A stretch of 64,000 bases of DNA from Pseudoalteromonas sp. Scap06. GTDB lineage: Bacteria > Pseudomonadota > Gammaproteobacteria > Enterobacterales > Alteromonadaceae. The notes under the pieces are model-generated. The model saw only the letters and a list, made by a program, of their open reading frames with translations, made no database searches and was not told the DNA's origin. The stretch lies in the NCBI RefSeq assembly GCF_013394165.1, contig NZ_CP041330.1, positions 434,001-498,000 on the forward strand, written 5' to 3'. A program made the translations under genes and the position numbers. The stretch's first letter is position 1. Each line of letters starts with the position of its first letter. Shown here one piece after another: positions 20,453 through 30,494 of this stretch.

Positions 20453-21994
20453 ATGAGTAGAAGAAATCAAGCAACGGTAGACCAGGAAGTTTCGTTCGGC
20501 ATTGACGAAGAGTTAGTTTCTACAACAGATTTACGAGGGGTTATCACCTATGCAAATGATAACTTTTGTAAAGTTTCAGGGTACACCATTAATGAATTGA
20601 CAGGGAAAAACCATAACATGGTTCGACATCCTGATATGCCGCCAGCGGCATTTGGTGATATGTGGTTCAATTTAAAAAGCGATACCGCTTGGCGAGGAGC
20701 GGTAAAAAATAGATGTAAAGATGGGCGTTATTATTGGGTTGATGCCTTTGTAACCCCTATTTATGAAAACGGTAAAAAAGTAGGTTATCAATCAGTTCGC
20801 CAACAACTCCTTCCAGAATATAAAAACCGAGCAGAAAAGCTATACCAACGTTTAAATAATGGTCAATCAATTACGCCTTTAAGTGAAAAATTAGCTGCAT
20901 TTAAGCTTCCTCTATTTATTGGAGGGGCAGCTTTAATTGCTTGGTTAACAAGCTATATGTTCTGGTTATGTTTACTGTTTGTTCCTCTGCCTTTTGTTAT
21001 TTTTTATGAAGAGTTAATTCGTTCGCAAAGCACAATCAAAAAAACCAAAGCAGGTCCAGATAGCGTATCTCGGCATATTTATTCTGGTAGCGACAGCCTC
21101 AGCTATAGTGATTTTCAGATTAAATTACTTGAGGGTAAAGTCACTACTATTGTTGGCCGGATTATTGATGGTACCTTAAGCTTGAGTAAAGGTGCTGATT
21201 CTCTAAAAATTTGTGCTGAAGCTGCGCAGGCCGGTGTTGAAAAAGAAGCATCAGAATTACATCAAGTGTCGTCAGCGGTTGAAGAAATGGTGCATTCAAT
21301 TGATGAAGTAGCAAAAAATACTTTAGTAACTAACCAACGAGTGCAACAAGCTCACCAAGACTGCGAAAGCGCAACGCAAGCGATGTCAGGCACCATGCGT
21401 GAAGTATCGTTACTCGCCAACGAGGTGGATAACTCGGCAAGTTCAGCGAGCGGGCTAGCAATAGAGGCTGAAAAAATTGGTGGCATAATGCAAGAAATAC
21501 AAGGGATTGCCGATCAAACAAATTTACTTGCACTTAATGCGGCTATAGAAGCTGCGCGTGCTGGTGAGCATGGTCGAGGGTTCTCGGTTGTTGCTGATGA
21601 AGTGCGAGCACTCTCAAGTAGAACGCATACTGCTACAGAGCAAATTCAAGTCTCTATATCTGAAATGCAATCTACGTTACTCAATTGGTCAAAAACAATG
21701 GAAGCGGGTAAAAACGCGGCAGAGACTTGTGTTAAAGAAACGCGAAATAGCCAAGATATCGTCTCAAAAGTATATGCTGCAATTACTGATATTTCTGATT
21801 TAGCAACACAAATATCAACCGCAGCAGAAGAGCAAAGCATGGTATCACAAGAAATCAGCCGTAATATTTCAAATATTAGTACCGCTTCGTCAGAAAACTT
21901 AGCCCAAGCGCACAGTGTAGGTACAGAGTCTGATGCGATTGAAAAACACTCTAAAGCATTAGCATCACTAGGTCTTTCTTTTAAAGTAGGTTAA
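20453..21994 (+). CDS. Aer-like methyl-accepting chemotaxis protein with PAS domain
   Basis: This is a probable redox/energy-taxis receptor. Residues 15-115 form a PAS domain of the Aer type ([20 protein letters not shown], then [20 protein letters not shown]), which in Aer binds FAD. A membrane hairpin lies at about 145-180 (two hydrophobic stretches around [11 protein letters not shown]). The C-terminal signalling domain has the highly conserved tip [20 protein letters not shown]. There is no large periplasmic sensor domain, so the signal is probably intracellular. No che genes are near. The C-terminus lacks a NWETF-type CheR tether. Confidence 0.9.
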   Translation: MSRRNQATVDQEVSFGIDEELVSTTDLRGVITYANDNFCKVSGYTINELTGKNHNMVRHPDMPPAAFGDMWFNLKSDTAWRGAVKNRCKDGRYYWVDAFVTPIYENGKKVGYQSVRQQLLPEYKNRAEKLYQRLNNGQSITPLSEKLAAFKLPLFIGGAALIAWLTSYMFWLCLLFVPLPFVIFYEELIRSQSTIKKTKAGPDSVSRHIYSGSDSLSYSDFQIKLLEGKVTTIVGRIIDGTLSLSKGADSLKICAEAAQAGVEKEASELHQVSSAVEEMVHSIDEVAKNTLVTNQRVQQAHQDCESATQAMSGTMREVSLLANEVDNSASSASGLAIEAEKIGGIMQEIQGIADQTNLLALNAAIEAARAGEHGRGFSVVADEVRALSSRTHTATEQIQVSISEMQSTLLNWSKTMEAGKNAAETCVKETRNSQDIVSKVYAAITDISDLATQISTAAEEQSMVSQEISRNISNISTASSENLAQAHSVGTESDAIEKHSKALASLGLSFKVG

Positions 21995-22032
21995 CAACTT
22001 AAGCAAGGGCAGCAAATACCCAAGTGTATGAG

Positions 22033-22061
22033 GCGCTGAGAATATAACATGTTCTCAGCGC
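22033..22061. other. Inverted repeat after the chemoreceptor gene
   Basis: GCGCTGAGAA (22033-22042) and TTCTCAGCGC (22052-22061) form a 10-bp perfect stem with a 9-base loop. No T-run follows, so it is either a weak terminator or an mRNA 3'-end stabiliser. Confidence 0.5.
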
Positions 22062-22077
22062 GCCTAAAGCGTCAAAT

Positions 22078-22105
22078 ACGGGCAACGGGCTGTGTGGTGC
22101 GGGGA
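22078..22105. repeat. Degenerate heptad repeats (copy E)
   Basis: Four units of the RCGRGNN family (ACGGGCA, ACGGGCT, GTGTGGT degenerate, GCGGGGA) are followed by an inverted GTAGCAGG remnant (22109-22119). Confidence 0.55.
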
Positions 22106-22336
22106 AAACCTGCTACTACTGGTGTTATTTGTAATATTTCTTTAGCAGTGACTTCATGTCGCATCAAAGTTTTATAAAAGTATGAATTAAAGGATACAAG
22201 CAAACGAGAAGTAAAAATGTGAATAAGATTACGCAAATAGACGAGTTAGTATTATTTATTTTAGGTTTGGTTTTATGAAGGCCAGGTATAATTAAGAAGC
22301 TAACTTTGAACATTACTGAGGGAGTTTAGAAAATAG

Positions 22337-22413
22337 TGGGGCGATTGACGGGGCTCGAACCCGCGACAACCGGAATCACAATCCGGGGCTCTACCAACTG
22401 AGCTACAACCGCC
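22337..22413 (-). tRNA. tRNA-His (anticodon GTG)
   Basis: On the minus strand a full 77-nt cloverleaf can be drawn. The acceptor arms GCGGTTG / CAATCGC are extended by the extra G at position -1 paired with C73, the hallmark of tRNA-His, and the 3' CCA is encoded. The D arm has AGCTCAGTTGGTAGAGC. The anticodon loop TTGTGAT has anticodon GTG (plus-strand CAC at 22377-22379). The T arm is GCGGGTTCGAGCCCCGT. It stands alone in a 701-bp gap; the remaining DNA holds repeats and AT-rich sequence. Confidence 0.97.
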
Positions 22414-22526
22414 ACTACATACACCTTGTTTGGTGTGGCGCGCATAATACATAATATCCCCATGCTTGTGAAGCAAAAAATCAAAAAAATTTAAACTTAT
22501 TATAAGTATTCTATATTTAAGCTATT

Positions 22527-22582
22527 GGCAACGGGCAACGGGCAACGGGCAACGGGCAACGGGCAACGGGCAACGGGCAACG
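22527..22582. repeat. Perfect 7-bp tandem repeat, 8 copies (GGCAACG)
   Basis: Eight identical GGCAACG units stand in a row, followed by a partial ninth. In register ACGGGCA the unit belongs to the same RCGRGNN heptad family seen elsewhere in the window. Perfect identity suggests recent expansion by slippage, so copy number may vary between strains. Confidence 0.9.
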
Positions 22583-22695
22583 GGCAGCCAGAACCCCTAA
22601 CCCCTTAGTAAAACGTTGTTGCAAACACCTATTAAAGATTTACAATACTACAAACAATACCGCTAAACTGCTTAATAACGCTATCAGGAGTTAAT

Positions 22696-23514
22696 ATGGA
22701 TTCAATACTCAATTGGCTGAATGAAAATTCAGGCTTAATCTTACACTATGGTATTCAAGCAGTTATAGCGCTTGTTATATTTTTACTCGGTGGCCGAATT
22801 GCCAAGTTTTGTGCAAATTTAACCGCTAAAGCATTCGACAAGAAGAAAGTAGATGTAGCGGTTTCATCGTTTGTATCTAGTATTGTGTATGCCATTGTAT
22901 TTGCAGCCACTATTTTAATGGCGCTGTCACAAATTGGTATCGAAACCACGTCATTTATTGCTATTTTAGGTGCCGCAGGTTTAGCGGTTGGCTTAGCACT
23001 GCAAGGGTCGCTATCTAACTTTGCATCTGGTGTGCTAATTATTTTACTACGCCCATTTAAATCTGGTGACTACGTTGAAGCTGGCGGTAAAGCCGGTACG
23101 ATTAAAAAAATTGAAATATTTTCTACTGAAATGCGCACTCCTGACAACAAAGTTATTGTAATGCCCAATTCAAAAATAATGTCAGATGCAATCATTAACT
23201 ACTCGCGCGAAGCAACGCGTCGCGTTGATCTTGTGATTGGTGTTGGCTACGACGCCGATTTACGTAAAGCAAAAGAAGTACTTAAATCAGTACTAGATAA
23301 CGAATCACGTATTTTAAAAGATCCTGCATACAACGTATCGGTTTCTGAACTTGCCGATTCAAGCGTTAACTTTATCGTACGCCCTTGGGTTAACTCAGAA
23401 GATTACTGGCCAACATACTGGTCGTTAATGGAAAACATTAAAATAGCGTTAGACGACGCTGATATTACCATTCCATTTCCACAAATGGATGTGCATTTGC
23501 ACAAGCAAGACTAA
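22696..23514 (+). CDS. mscS: Small-conductance mechanosensitive channel MscS
   Basis: MscS is an inner-membrane channel that opens under membrane tension and releases solutes on hypo-osmotic shock. The 272 aa (E. coli MscS has 286) show three N-terminal membrane helices (about 15-40, 55-80 and 88-120). The pore helix is Gly/Ala-rich: GAAGLAVGLALQGSLSNFAS. The beta domain has RPFKSGDYVEAGGKAGTIK, VIVMPNSKI follows, and the alpha/beta vestibule domain closes the protein. The start ATG at 22696 has AGGAG upstream. Confidence 0.94.
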   Translation: MDSILNWLNENSGLILHYGIQAVIALVIFLLGGRIAKFCANLTAKAFDKKKVDVAVSSFVSSIVYAIVFAATILMALSQIGIETTSFIAILGAAGLAVGLALQGSLSNFASGVLIILLRPFKSGDYVEAGGKAGTIKKIEIFSTEMRTPDNKVIVMPNSKIMSDAIINYSREATRRVDLVIGVGYDADLRKAKEVLKSVLDNESRILKDPAYNVSVSELADSSVNFIVRPWVNSEDYWPTYWSLMENIKIALDDADITIPFPQMDVHLHKQD

Positions 23515-23608
23515 TTTTAAAAAGTTATTAAGGTAATGCTCACGTTAGGTTTGCTAACGTGCGCGCTGCTTTAAAGAGCATGAATATTTTTTACAGGGTT
23601 ATTTTTTA

Positions 23609-24391
23609 ATGAAACTTAAGCTTTTATCAATTTTAGTAGCAGCCTCAGCTACAACCAGTGCATTTGCATCAGAAGAAGAACAAAAAACCTGGGAAGTAAC
23701 CAGTGAAGTGGGCGCTATCATTACCAGTGGTAATACCGAAACAACGACCTTAAAAGGTGGTATTAAAGTATTGCATAACTTAGAAAGTTGGAATAACGAG
23801 TATAAGTTAGACGGCATCTACAAAGAAGATGAAGTAGAAAACGACGCTGGCACAAAAGAAAAACAGCGTACTAACGAAAAGTACTCTATTTCAGCGCAGG
23901 GTAATTACAAATTAAACGAAAAGCATGCTCATTTATTTATTTATGGGTCGCACGTATCTGATTACTTTGGCGCATACCGAAGTGAATCAGTTATTTCAGC
24001 GGGTTATGGTTTACGTTTACTAAACGAGACAAACATGAAGCTAAACGCTGAAATTGGTCCGGGTTATAAGTATTTTAAGTATCCAGATATTAGCGAAGAG
24101 GTTGATGAAAACGGCAACTCATTAGCGGGTGAATACGAAGGCGAAGTGATTGCCTTAGGTAAAGTAGATTTTAGCTGGAAAATTTCAGACAACGCGCGTT
24201 TTACTCAGTTAGTGTCGGTAGAATACGGTGATACTAATACTAAAACCCGTTCAGAAAGCGCATTACTTACTAAAATCAATGGCTCACTGCAAATGAAAGT
24301 GGCTTACAATATAACCAACAACTCAGATGTGGCTGATGACAAAGAAGCAACAGATACAGAGACTTCACTAACACTTGTTTACAGTTTTTAA
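23609..24391 (+). CDS. DUF481-family outer-membrane protein (YdiY-like)
   Basis: The 260-aa product has a signal peptide (residues 1-20, ending SAFA). Alternating hydrophobic/polar strands and a C-terminal LTLVYSF follow, which fits an outer-membrane beta-barrel. The N-terminal WEVTSEVGAIITSGNTETTT motif is typical of DUF481 (salt-induced YdiY group). The molecular function of the family is not known. It follows mscS by 94 bp; both could serve osmotic adaptation, but that is only suggested by position. Confidence 0.82.
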   Translation: MKLKLLSILVAASATTSAFASEEEQKTWEVTSEVGAIITSGNTETTTLKGGIKVLHNLESWNNEYKLDGIYKEDEVENDAGTKEKQRTNEKYSISAQGNYKLNEKHAHLFIYGSHVSDYFGAYRSESVISAGYGLRLLNETNMKLNAEIGPGYKYFKYPDISEEVDENGNSLAGEYEGEVIALGKVDFSWKISDNARFTQLVSVEYGDTNTKTRSESALLTKINGSLQMKVAYNITNNSDVADDKEATDTETSLTLVYSF

Positions 24392-24408
24392 GCATACAAA
24401 AAGCATAA

Positions 24409-24440
24409 TAATGGGTAAGCGTGCTTACCCATTTTTTTTA
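24409..24440 (+). terminator. Terminator before the export/secretion operon
   Basis: The stem ATGGGTAA / TTACCCAT (24411-24418, 24425-24432) is followed by a run of T. It separates the DUF481 gene from the operon starting at 24508. Confidence 0.85.
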
Positions 24441-24507
24441 TCTATAAAATGGTGTAGTATGCGGCGAATATTTATATTTTTTATCTTTTTTACTAAAGGG
24501 AAGCTTT

Positions 24508-27228
24508 GTGAAGTTAACTAATTTTTTTTCGGCAGTACTATTTTTCAGTATGCTTACCTCTACGTCGGCTATAGGGGCTGAAGAAAGAGTTCAGCCAACT
24601 GAACAACAGTTAGAGCAATTTAAAAAATTGCCAGAATCTCAACAGGAAGCTTTAGCAAAAAAATATGGTATAGACTTAAGTGCTTTAAAAAAGTCAAAAG
24701 ATAAAGATTCTGATGATGAACTTTTAACACCTTCAGTACTTCCTCGAAATAGTAAAACTAAAATAGATGATGAGGAGTTTCAAACTGAAGAAGAGAAATT
24801 TAAACCGAAATCAGATGAACCAAAGCCATTTGGGTATGAGCTCTTCTCCGGTGAGCCAACAACATTTACCCCTTCTGAAAATGCTTTAGTTCCAGATAGT
24901 TACATTGTAGGGCCTGGCGATACTTTTACTATAAATTTATACGGTAAAGAGTCATCGAGTGAAGAAGTTGAAGTTGATAGAGAGGGGCGTTTAGCAATAG
25001 ATAAATTGCAGCCAGTGTCTGTTTCGGGTATGCAATACAGTGAAGTAGTTAAACTTATAAAGGTTAAGGTTGAAAAAGAAATGATTGGTGTTGAGCCATT
25101 CGTTTCTATGGGAAAAACTAGAAGTATTAGGGTAATGGTTTTAGGTGAAGCTTATCTTGCAGGTGCTTATACCATTCCCGCACTGTCTTCTATCTCACAT
25201 GCTTTATTTGTAAGTGGCGGTATTTCTGAAATTGGCTCTTTACGTAATATTCAGTTAAAACGAGCTGGTAAAACAATTCAAACTCTCGATTTGTATGATC
25301 TGCTAATTCGTGGTGATAGTTCAGATGATGTAATTTTAAAGCCAGGTGACGTAGTTTTTATTCCGACTGTAGGTAAACAGGTTACTGTGGATGGTGAGGT
25401 TCGTAGACCAGCTATTTTTGAGTTACAAGATAATGAATCAGTGCATGATTTAATTGAGATGGCAGGTGGCTTTAATGGAGCCGCTTATCCACAAAGAACA
25501 GTTGTAGAACGCTATACTGGTAATAGTTTCAAAACAATTCTGCAAATAGACTTAACAAATTCAGATTCTAAATATATTGCTAAAAACGGTGATAAAATAA
25601 AGGTACCTTCATCAAGTGAAGAGTTAAACGATGCAGTAACTTTACTCGGTGCTGTAACATATCCAGGTAATTATTCGTGGAGCGAAGGAGATAAAGTTAG
25701 CAAACTATTTACCTCGATCAAGAGTGATTTACTTCCGATAGCAGATTATGAATACGCTCTTATAATCAGGGAAGTAAATATCAAAGGTGATATAGAGGTG
25801 CATCAATTTTCACCACTTAAAGCGATTGCTAACAATCCTGAGCAAGATATAGAGCTAAAAGCACGTGACAAAGTGGTTGTTTTTAGTCGCTTTCAATCTA
25901 AAGAGGATGAGGAAATAGCATTAGACTCATTAGCTTTAACCCAAGAGCAAATTAAATTAAGAGAAAAAATGGCTTTATGGGATGATTTTGAGCAAAAACA
26001 ATTTTATGAATTTATAGATTTAGGTGACTCCTTAGATAAGGAGCTTGCTGAGCAAGTTGAAAAACAACTTGCCGAAGAAGATAAAAATAGAGTTACCGCA
26101 ATTACGGAAATTTTAAATAAAAAAGTTGAATTAGAAGATGACGAGTATTCATATTTCAGCAGAGAAAGACTCCTTAAGCCTATACTTGCTAAATTAAATC
26201 AGCAGGCGGGTTACAAAAGTAAAGTGCAAATTTACGCAATTCGTGGTGAGGTTTATCATGAAGGGATTTATCCTCGTCCGGTTAATGCCAATATAAATAA
26301 GGCAATTGCATCTGCAGGGGGGCTAAAAGAGTCAGCATTTCTTGAAAGTGCAGAGATAACGCGTTTTTCACCAAAAAATGCGGCAATGTTAGAGCATGTT
26401 AATATTAATTTAGATGAAGCAGTTAGTAATCCTACAAAAGAAAAGTTTCTGGTCCATAGTAAAGATTCAATCAATGTTTACCCAATACCTAATTGGCAGA
26501 AAGGACTAAAAGTAAGCTTATATGGTGAAGTTAAATTTCCTGGTGATTACGATATTCGTAAAGGTGAAAGTTTACGAGAAGTAATAAAAAGGGCTGGAGG
26601 GTTTACAGATTATTCTTACCCTGAAGGGGCTGTATTTACACGCGAAAATCTACGTTTTCAACAGCAACAGCAGCTAAACAAGTTGTCAGAAGACTTGCGA
26701 AGAGATATTACTTCTAAAAGCTTTAACAGCTCAATCACCGACTCATCGCTGAGTTATGAAGACATGAATAGCTTGATTAATGATTTGGCTAAAGTGAAAG
26801 CGGTGGGTCGTTTAGTTATAAATTTACCAGCTATTGTGGAGGGTAAATTAGATATCCCCCTAGAAGATAGCGATACGCTCTATATTCCAAGCAAACAAAA
26901 CAGTATTAATGTTGTTGGTGAGGTTAACTTCTCTAGCTCACATTTATTTGATTCAGCTTTATCGGTTGATGACTACATCGGTAGAAGTGGTGGCTTTAAG
27001 CAGCGTGCAGACGAAGATCGTGTTTACATTATTAAAGCAAGCGGCCTAGTTAAAATACCAAATAATAATTCTTGGTTTGGTGTTGATCGCTCTGAAATAC
27101 TAGAGCCAGGAGATACAGTCGTGGTGCCATTAGACACAGAGCACGTTGATAACTTAACTTTGTGGAGCACAGCAACACAAATACTTTATCAAATGGGTGT
27201 AGCCCTAGCTGCGGTTAGTTCACTGTAA
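24508..27228 (+). CDS. Large periplasmic/outer-membrane SLBB polysaccharide-export-type protein
   Basis: The 906-aa exported protein has a signal peptide (residues 1-24, ending AIGA), an acidic low-complexity stretch (60-100) and a polysaccharide-export domain starting SYIVGPGDTFTINLYGK (about 131-147). A series of SLBB-like repeats follows, each with a G-E-V-x-x-P-G-x-Y core, for example near 265-340, 380-420, 575-620, 670-715 and 805-850. A hydrophobic stretch lies near the C-terminus. It lacks the lipobox cysteine of Wza. The start is GTG at 24508 with AAAGGGA. It is fused in one transcript with a T2SS operon (next gene 10-18 bp away), which is unusual. It may form or support the outer-membrane exit. 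Confidence 0.75.
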   Translation: MKLTNFFSAVLFFSMLTSTSAIGAEERVQPTEQQLEQFKKLPESQQEALAKKYGIDLSALKKSKDKDSDDELLTPSVLPRNSKTKIDDEEFQTEEEKFKPKSDEPKPFGYELFSGEPTTFTPSENALVPDSYIVGPGDTFTINLYGKESSSEEVEVDREGRLAIDKLQPVSVSGMQYSEVVKLIKVKVEKEMIGVEPFVSMGKTRSIRVMVLGEAYLAGAYTIPALSSISHALFVSGGISEIGSLRNIQLKRAGKTIQTLDLYDLLIRGDSSDDVILKPGDVVFIPTVGKQVTVDGEVRRPAIFELQDNESVHDLIEMAGGFNGAAYPQRTVVERYTGNSFKTILQIDLTNSDSKYIAKNGDKIKVPSSSEELNDAVTLLGAVTYPGNYSWSEGDKVSKLFTSIKSDLLPIADYEYALIIREVNIKGDIEVHQFSPLKAIANNPEQDIELKARDKVVVFSRFQSKEDEEIALDSLALTQEQIKLREKMALWDDFEQKQFYEFIDLGDSLDKELAEQVEKQLAEEDKNRVTAITEILNKKVELEDDEYSYFSRERLLKPILAKLNQQAGYKSKVQIYAIRGEVYHEGIYPRPVNANINKAIASAGGLKESAFLESAEITRFSPKNAAMLEHVNINLDEAVSNPTKEKFLVHSKDSINVYPIPNWQKGLKVSLYGEVKFPGDYDIRKGESLREVIKRAGGFTDYSYPEGAVFTRENLRFQQQQQLNKLSEDLRRDITSKSFNSSITDSSLSYEDMNSLINDLAKVKAVGRLVINLPAIVEGKLDIPLEDSDTLYIPSKQNSINVVGEVNFSSSHLFDSALSVDDYIGRSGGFKQRADEDRVYIIKASGLVKIPNNNSWFGVDRSEILEPGDTVVVPLDTEHVDNLTLWSTATQILYQMGVALAAVSSL

Positions 27229-27246
27229 ATTATAAAGGTGTATGGA

Positions 27247-27648
27247 ATGAAAATGAAAAAAAACAATGGTTTTACTATGATGGAACTACTCATAGTTATC
27301 GTAATCTTAGGACTTTTGGCATCTTTAGTTGCCCCCAAATTTTTCGGTAAATTGAGCACGGCAGAAAGAGGCATTGCAGCGACTCAAATGTCGGCCTTCG
27401 AAACAGCTATTGATACATATAGGCTTGATTTGGGTCGATACCCATCAAAATTAGAGCAACTAAGAAGTAGTGATGAGCCTAGATGGGATGGTCCTTACTT
27501 ACCTAAAGATGTTCCTTTAGATCCATGGGGTAATCCATATGTCTATAGTCTTAATAACGATAAAATTAATCCTTATACTTTAATGTCATACGGTGCTGAT
27601 GGGAAAGAAGGTGGTGAAGATAATAATGCAGATATAGTGCACCAATGA
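27247..27648 (+). CDS. gspG: Major pseudopilin GspG of a type II secretion system
   Basis: GspG builds the periplasmic pseudopilus that pushes substrates through the secretin. The product has a short leader ending in G, then the type IV signal FTMMELLIVIVILGLLASL with E at +5. The C-terminal region GPYLPKDVPLDPWGNPYVY and the acidic Asp-rich end form the calcium site typical of GspG. I place the start at ATG 27247, with AAAGGTG upstream, rather than GTG 27238. The stop codon overlaps the gspE start. Confidence 0.93.
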   Translation: MKMKKNNGFTMMELLIVIVILGLLASLVAPKFFGKLSTAERGIAATQMSAFETAIDTYRLDLGRYPSKLEQLRSSDEPRWDGPYLPKDVPLDPWGNPYVYSLNNDKINPYTLMSYGADGKEGGEDNNADIVHQ

Positions 27649-29294
27649 TGACAATTGAACAATTGCTATTAGATAAATTTAATGTAACACAACAAGATTT
27701 ATCTAAAGCTTTAAATTATCAACAAAAGTATGGTGGTAGAGTTGAACAAATTTTGGTTAATATGGGGAGTCTTCCAGATGATCAAGTTCAACATTTGCTC
27801 TCGCTATACTTAGAATTGCCGCTCTTTGATTTATTGGAGTGGCAAGATATAGAGCTGCCAACGCTTAGCTATAAAGAAAAAGAATTTTTACTAAAAAATA
27901 ACTGGGTATTATTAGATAAAGATACGTGGAGCTTTGCGTGTCTTTACCCATTAAATTTATCTGTAAATAATTGGTTAGCAGAAAATGAGATTTCGGCTCG
28001 GTTGTATGTTGCATCAGCAACTGATATTCAAAATTTAGCTACTAAATTAAACATAGATGATGCGTTAGATTCTGATGATCTAGTAACCTCTGACGAAGAA
28101 GAAAAGTTAAGAGAGCTTGCATCAGAGGCGCCTACTGTTAACTTGCTTAACTCCTTAATTGGTAAAGCACTGAGACAGGGAGCCTCTGATATGCACTTAG
28201 AGCCTTATGAAGGAACCTATCGTGTAAGGTATCGTGTTGATGGCGTATTGCATGAGGTTGAGCGTCTAGCGCCCAAAATGCAATTACCTATAGTAACAAG
28301 ATTAAAAATACTCTCGGGTATGGATATCGCGGAAAAAAGACGACCACAAGACGGTAAGATCGAGCTAAAAATATCTAATCAAGAAATAGATATCCGTGTT
28401 TCTTCTTTACCACTTAACGATGGTGAATCTGTTGTAATGCGCTTTTTGCGTAAAGATAATGTTCGCTATAACATGTCTGTACTAGGTCTATCTAGTGACA
28501 TAGAAGCGTGTATAAAAGAGGATATAAAAACAACCTCGGGTGTTGTACTTCTAACTGGCCCAACGGGTTCTGGTAAAACAACGACTCTATATACTTTCTT
28601 GAATGCGCTTAATAATGACGATGTTAAAATCATAACCTTAGAAGATCCTGTTGAATACCAGCTTCCTGGAATAAATCAGGTGCAAGTTAATAGCGATATT
28701 GGTTTTGACTTTTCTGCGGGTCTGCGTTCTATAGTCCGTCAAGATCCTGATATTATAATGCTTGGGGAGATTCGAGATAAAGAAACTGCTCAAATAGCAT
28801 TGCAATCGGCGCTAACTGGTCACTTAGTTTTTAGTACAGTGCATACAAATGATGCTGCAAGCGCATATACCCGTTTATTGGATCTCGGTGTAGAAGAGTT
28901 TTTACTTAATGCTGCACTTGTTTCTATTGTTGCCCAGCGATTAGCACGAAAAATATGCTCCCATTGCTCTGAGCCAGAAGAAGATTCAACATTATTAATC
29001 GAGAAGTATAAGCTTAAGGACTTCATAAAACGTTTTGGTATTAAAGCTATAAACTTGCAAAAAGGCAAAGGATGTCAGCACTGCTCTTTCACAGGTTATA
29101 AAGGACGGATGGCAGTTACTGAATATTTAGCGTGTGATGATACTATTAAATCCATCCCTAAAGATTCTGATTTTATAAATAAAGCAAAAAAGCATAATAA
29201 TGATATGCAACGTAGAACATTGATTGAAGATGGCCTTTACAAAGCTGTATTAGGGCAAACAACGATTGCTGAAGTTTTACGGGTGGCAGGCTAA
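27645..29294 (+). CDS. gspE: Type II secretion ATPase GspE
   Basis: GspE is the cytoplasmic hexameric ATPase that drives pseudopilus assembly. The 549 aa have an N-terminal GspE-N domain, Walker A GPTGSGKTT (near 302-310), the Asp box, Walker B IIMLGEIRD, a His box (GHLVFSTVHTNDA) and a C-terminal zinc finger with two CxxC pairs (CSHC, CQHC). The zinc finger separates GspE from PilB-type retraction ATPases. The first ATG overlaps the gspG stop (ATGA). Confidence 0.94.
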   Translation: MMTIEQLLLDKFNVTQQDLSKALNYQQKYGGRVEQILVNMGSLPDDQVQHLLSLYLELPLFDLLEWQDIELPTLSYKEKEFLLKNNWVLLDKDTWSFACLYPLNLSVNNWLAENEISARLYVASATDIQNLATKLNIDDALDSDDLVTSDEEEKLRELASEAPTVNLLNSLIGKALRQGASDMHLEPYEGTYRVRYRVDGVLHEVERLAPKMQLPIVTRLKILSGMDIAEKRRPQDGKIELKISNQEIDIRVSSLPLNDGESVVMRFLRKDNVRYNMSVLGLSSDIEACIKEDIKTTSGVVLLTGPTGSGKTTTLYTFLNALNNDDVKIITLEDPVEYQLPGINQVQVNSDIGFDFSAGLRSIVRQDPDIIMLGEIRDKETAQIALQSALTGHLVFSTVHTNDAASAYTRLLDLGVEEFLLNAALVSIVAQRLARKICSHCSEPEEDSTLLIEKYKLKDFIKRFGIKAINLQKGKGCQHCSFTGYKGRMAVTEYLACDDTIKSIPKDSDFINKAKKHNNDMQRRTLIEDGLYKAVLGQTTIAEVLRVAG

Positions 29295-29297
29295 ATT

Positions 29298-30494
29298 ATG
29301 CTTTTTAAATACAAAGCTTACGACCACTCAGGTGCAAAAAGTGAAGGGGAAACTGAAGCTGATAGCAAGCAAGCAGCTATTACAGCAATTCAAGCAATGG
29401 GGTTATTTCCTTCTCATGTAGAAGAAGTAAAAGCAGATGCAATCTCATTATTTAAGAGCAATGCAATTACGCTTGCTGATCTTGAGTTTTTAACTGCAGA
29501 ACTTAGCCTTTTGCTTGAATCAGGAGTTCGTATAGATAAAGGGATTGATATTATCAGGCGAACTAAAGCTAAAGCATCTTTGGCTAAGTTACTCGATGAT
29601 TTAAATAAAAAGATAAAAAAGGGTAATAGCTTATCATCTGCTTGTCGAGATTACCCTGAAGTATTTGATGAGTTGTACTGTAACTTAATTGAGCTCGGTG
29701 AAGCATCAGGTAATCTGAGTGAAGTGTTTGCCGACTTAGCAAAAGACTTAAAATTTAAAAGAGATCTGCGCAGTAAAATCATAGGCTCACTCACTTATCC
29801 AATCGTAATTTTTGCGGTTTGTATAATGAGCGTAGTGTTTATATTTAACTTTATTATACCGAAAATGGCGAGCATGTTTGCAGGGGCTGATGACCTGCCT
29901 TGGTATACATCGTTTATGCTTAGTATGAGTGACTGGATGGTCCAATACCAAGGCTTTTTATTTGTGGGCCTCATACTATCTATATTTCTTTGCATTTATT
30001 CATTAAAACAACCAAGAATACTTCGGTGGTGGCAAGGGGTATCTTTAAAGTTACCCATTATTTCAAATGCTGTTATAACTATCGAGAGAATCCGCTTCAA
30101 TAGCGGCTTATCTATGATGCTTAAGTCGGGTATCCCTATAGACAAAGCCCTAGGGCTTTCGGCAGGTAATATTCGTAACTATCATTTGCGCAGAGAGATT
30201 GAAATCGCAAAACAAAAAGTAAAAAGAGGTAGTTCACTTTCACCAGCTTTACAGCAAACATCTATATATCCAGCTTTTTTTGTTTCATTACTCGAGGTTG
30301 GTGAAGAGTCAGGAAATCTTGAAAGAGTATTTGAAGAAATAGCCAATCGCTCAAGGGTGGACTTTGAAAGTTGGACCGAAAAAATGACTACATTATTAGA
30401 ACCTTTAATGATACTCATCATGGGGGGGATTGTAGGCGGTGTTGTTGTAATTATGCTACTTAGCATGGTTTCTATGAATGATGTTGGATTATAG
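29298..30494 (+). CDS. gspF: Type II secretion inner-membrane platform protein GspF
   Basis: GspF is the polytopic platform on which GspE acts. The 398 aa begin FKYKAYDHSGAKSEGE, typical of the family. They hold two repeated T2SSF domains (about 65-190 and 265-390) with membrane helices near 168-190, 215-235 and 368-390. The GEASGNL and GEESGNL motifs mark the two repeats. It starts 3 bp after gspE. Confidence 0.94.
   Translation: MLFKYKAYDHSGAKSEGETEADSKQAAITAIQAMGLFPSHVEEVKADAISLFKSNAITLADLEFLTAELSLLLESGVRIDKGIDIIRRTKAKASLAKLLDDLNKKIKKGNSLSSACRDYPEVFDELYCNLIELGEASGNLSEVFADLAKDLKFKRDLRSKIIGSLTYPIVIFAVCIMSVVFIFNFIIPKMASMFAGADDLPWYTSFMLSMSDWMVQYQGFLFVGLILSIFLCIYSLKQPRILRWWQGVSLKLPIISNAVITIERIRFNSGLSMMLKSGIPIDKALGLSAGNIRNYHLRREIEIAKQKVKRGSSLSPALQQTSIYPAFFVSLLEVGEESGNLERVFEEIANRSRVDFESWTEKMTTLLEPLMILIMGGIVGGVVVIMLLSMVSMNDVGL

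Noticed and set aside
24508..27228. SLBB protein as the plain Wza exporter of the 46-62 kb polysaccharide locus
   Set aside because: It is more than twice Wza's length, lacks a lipobox, is 19 kb away in another operon, and no Wzc/Wzb kinase-phosphatase pair is present; possible but not the simplest reading.
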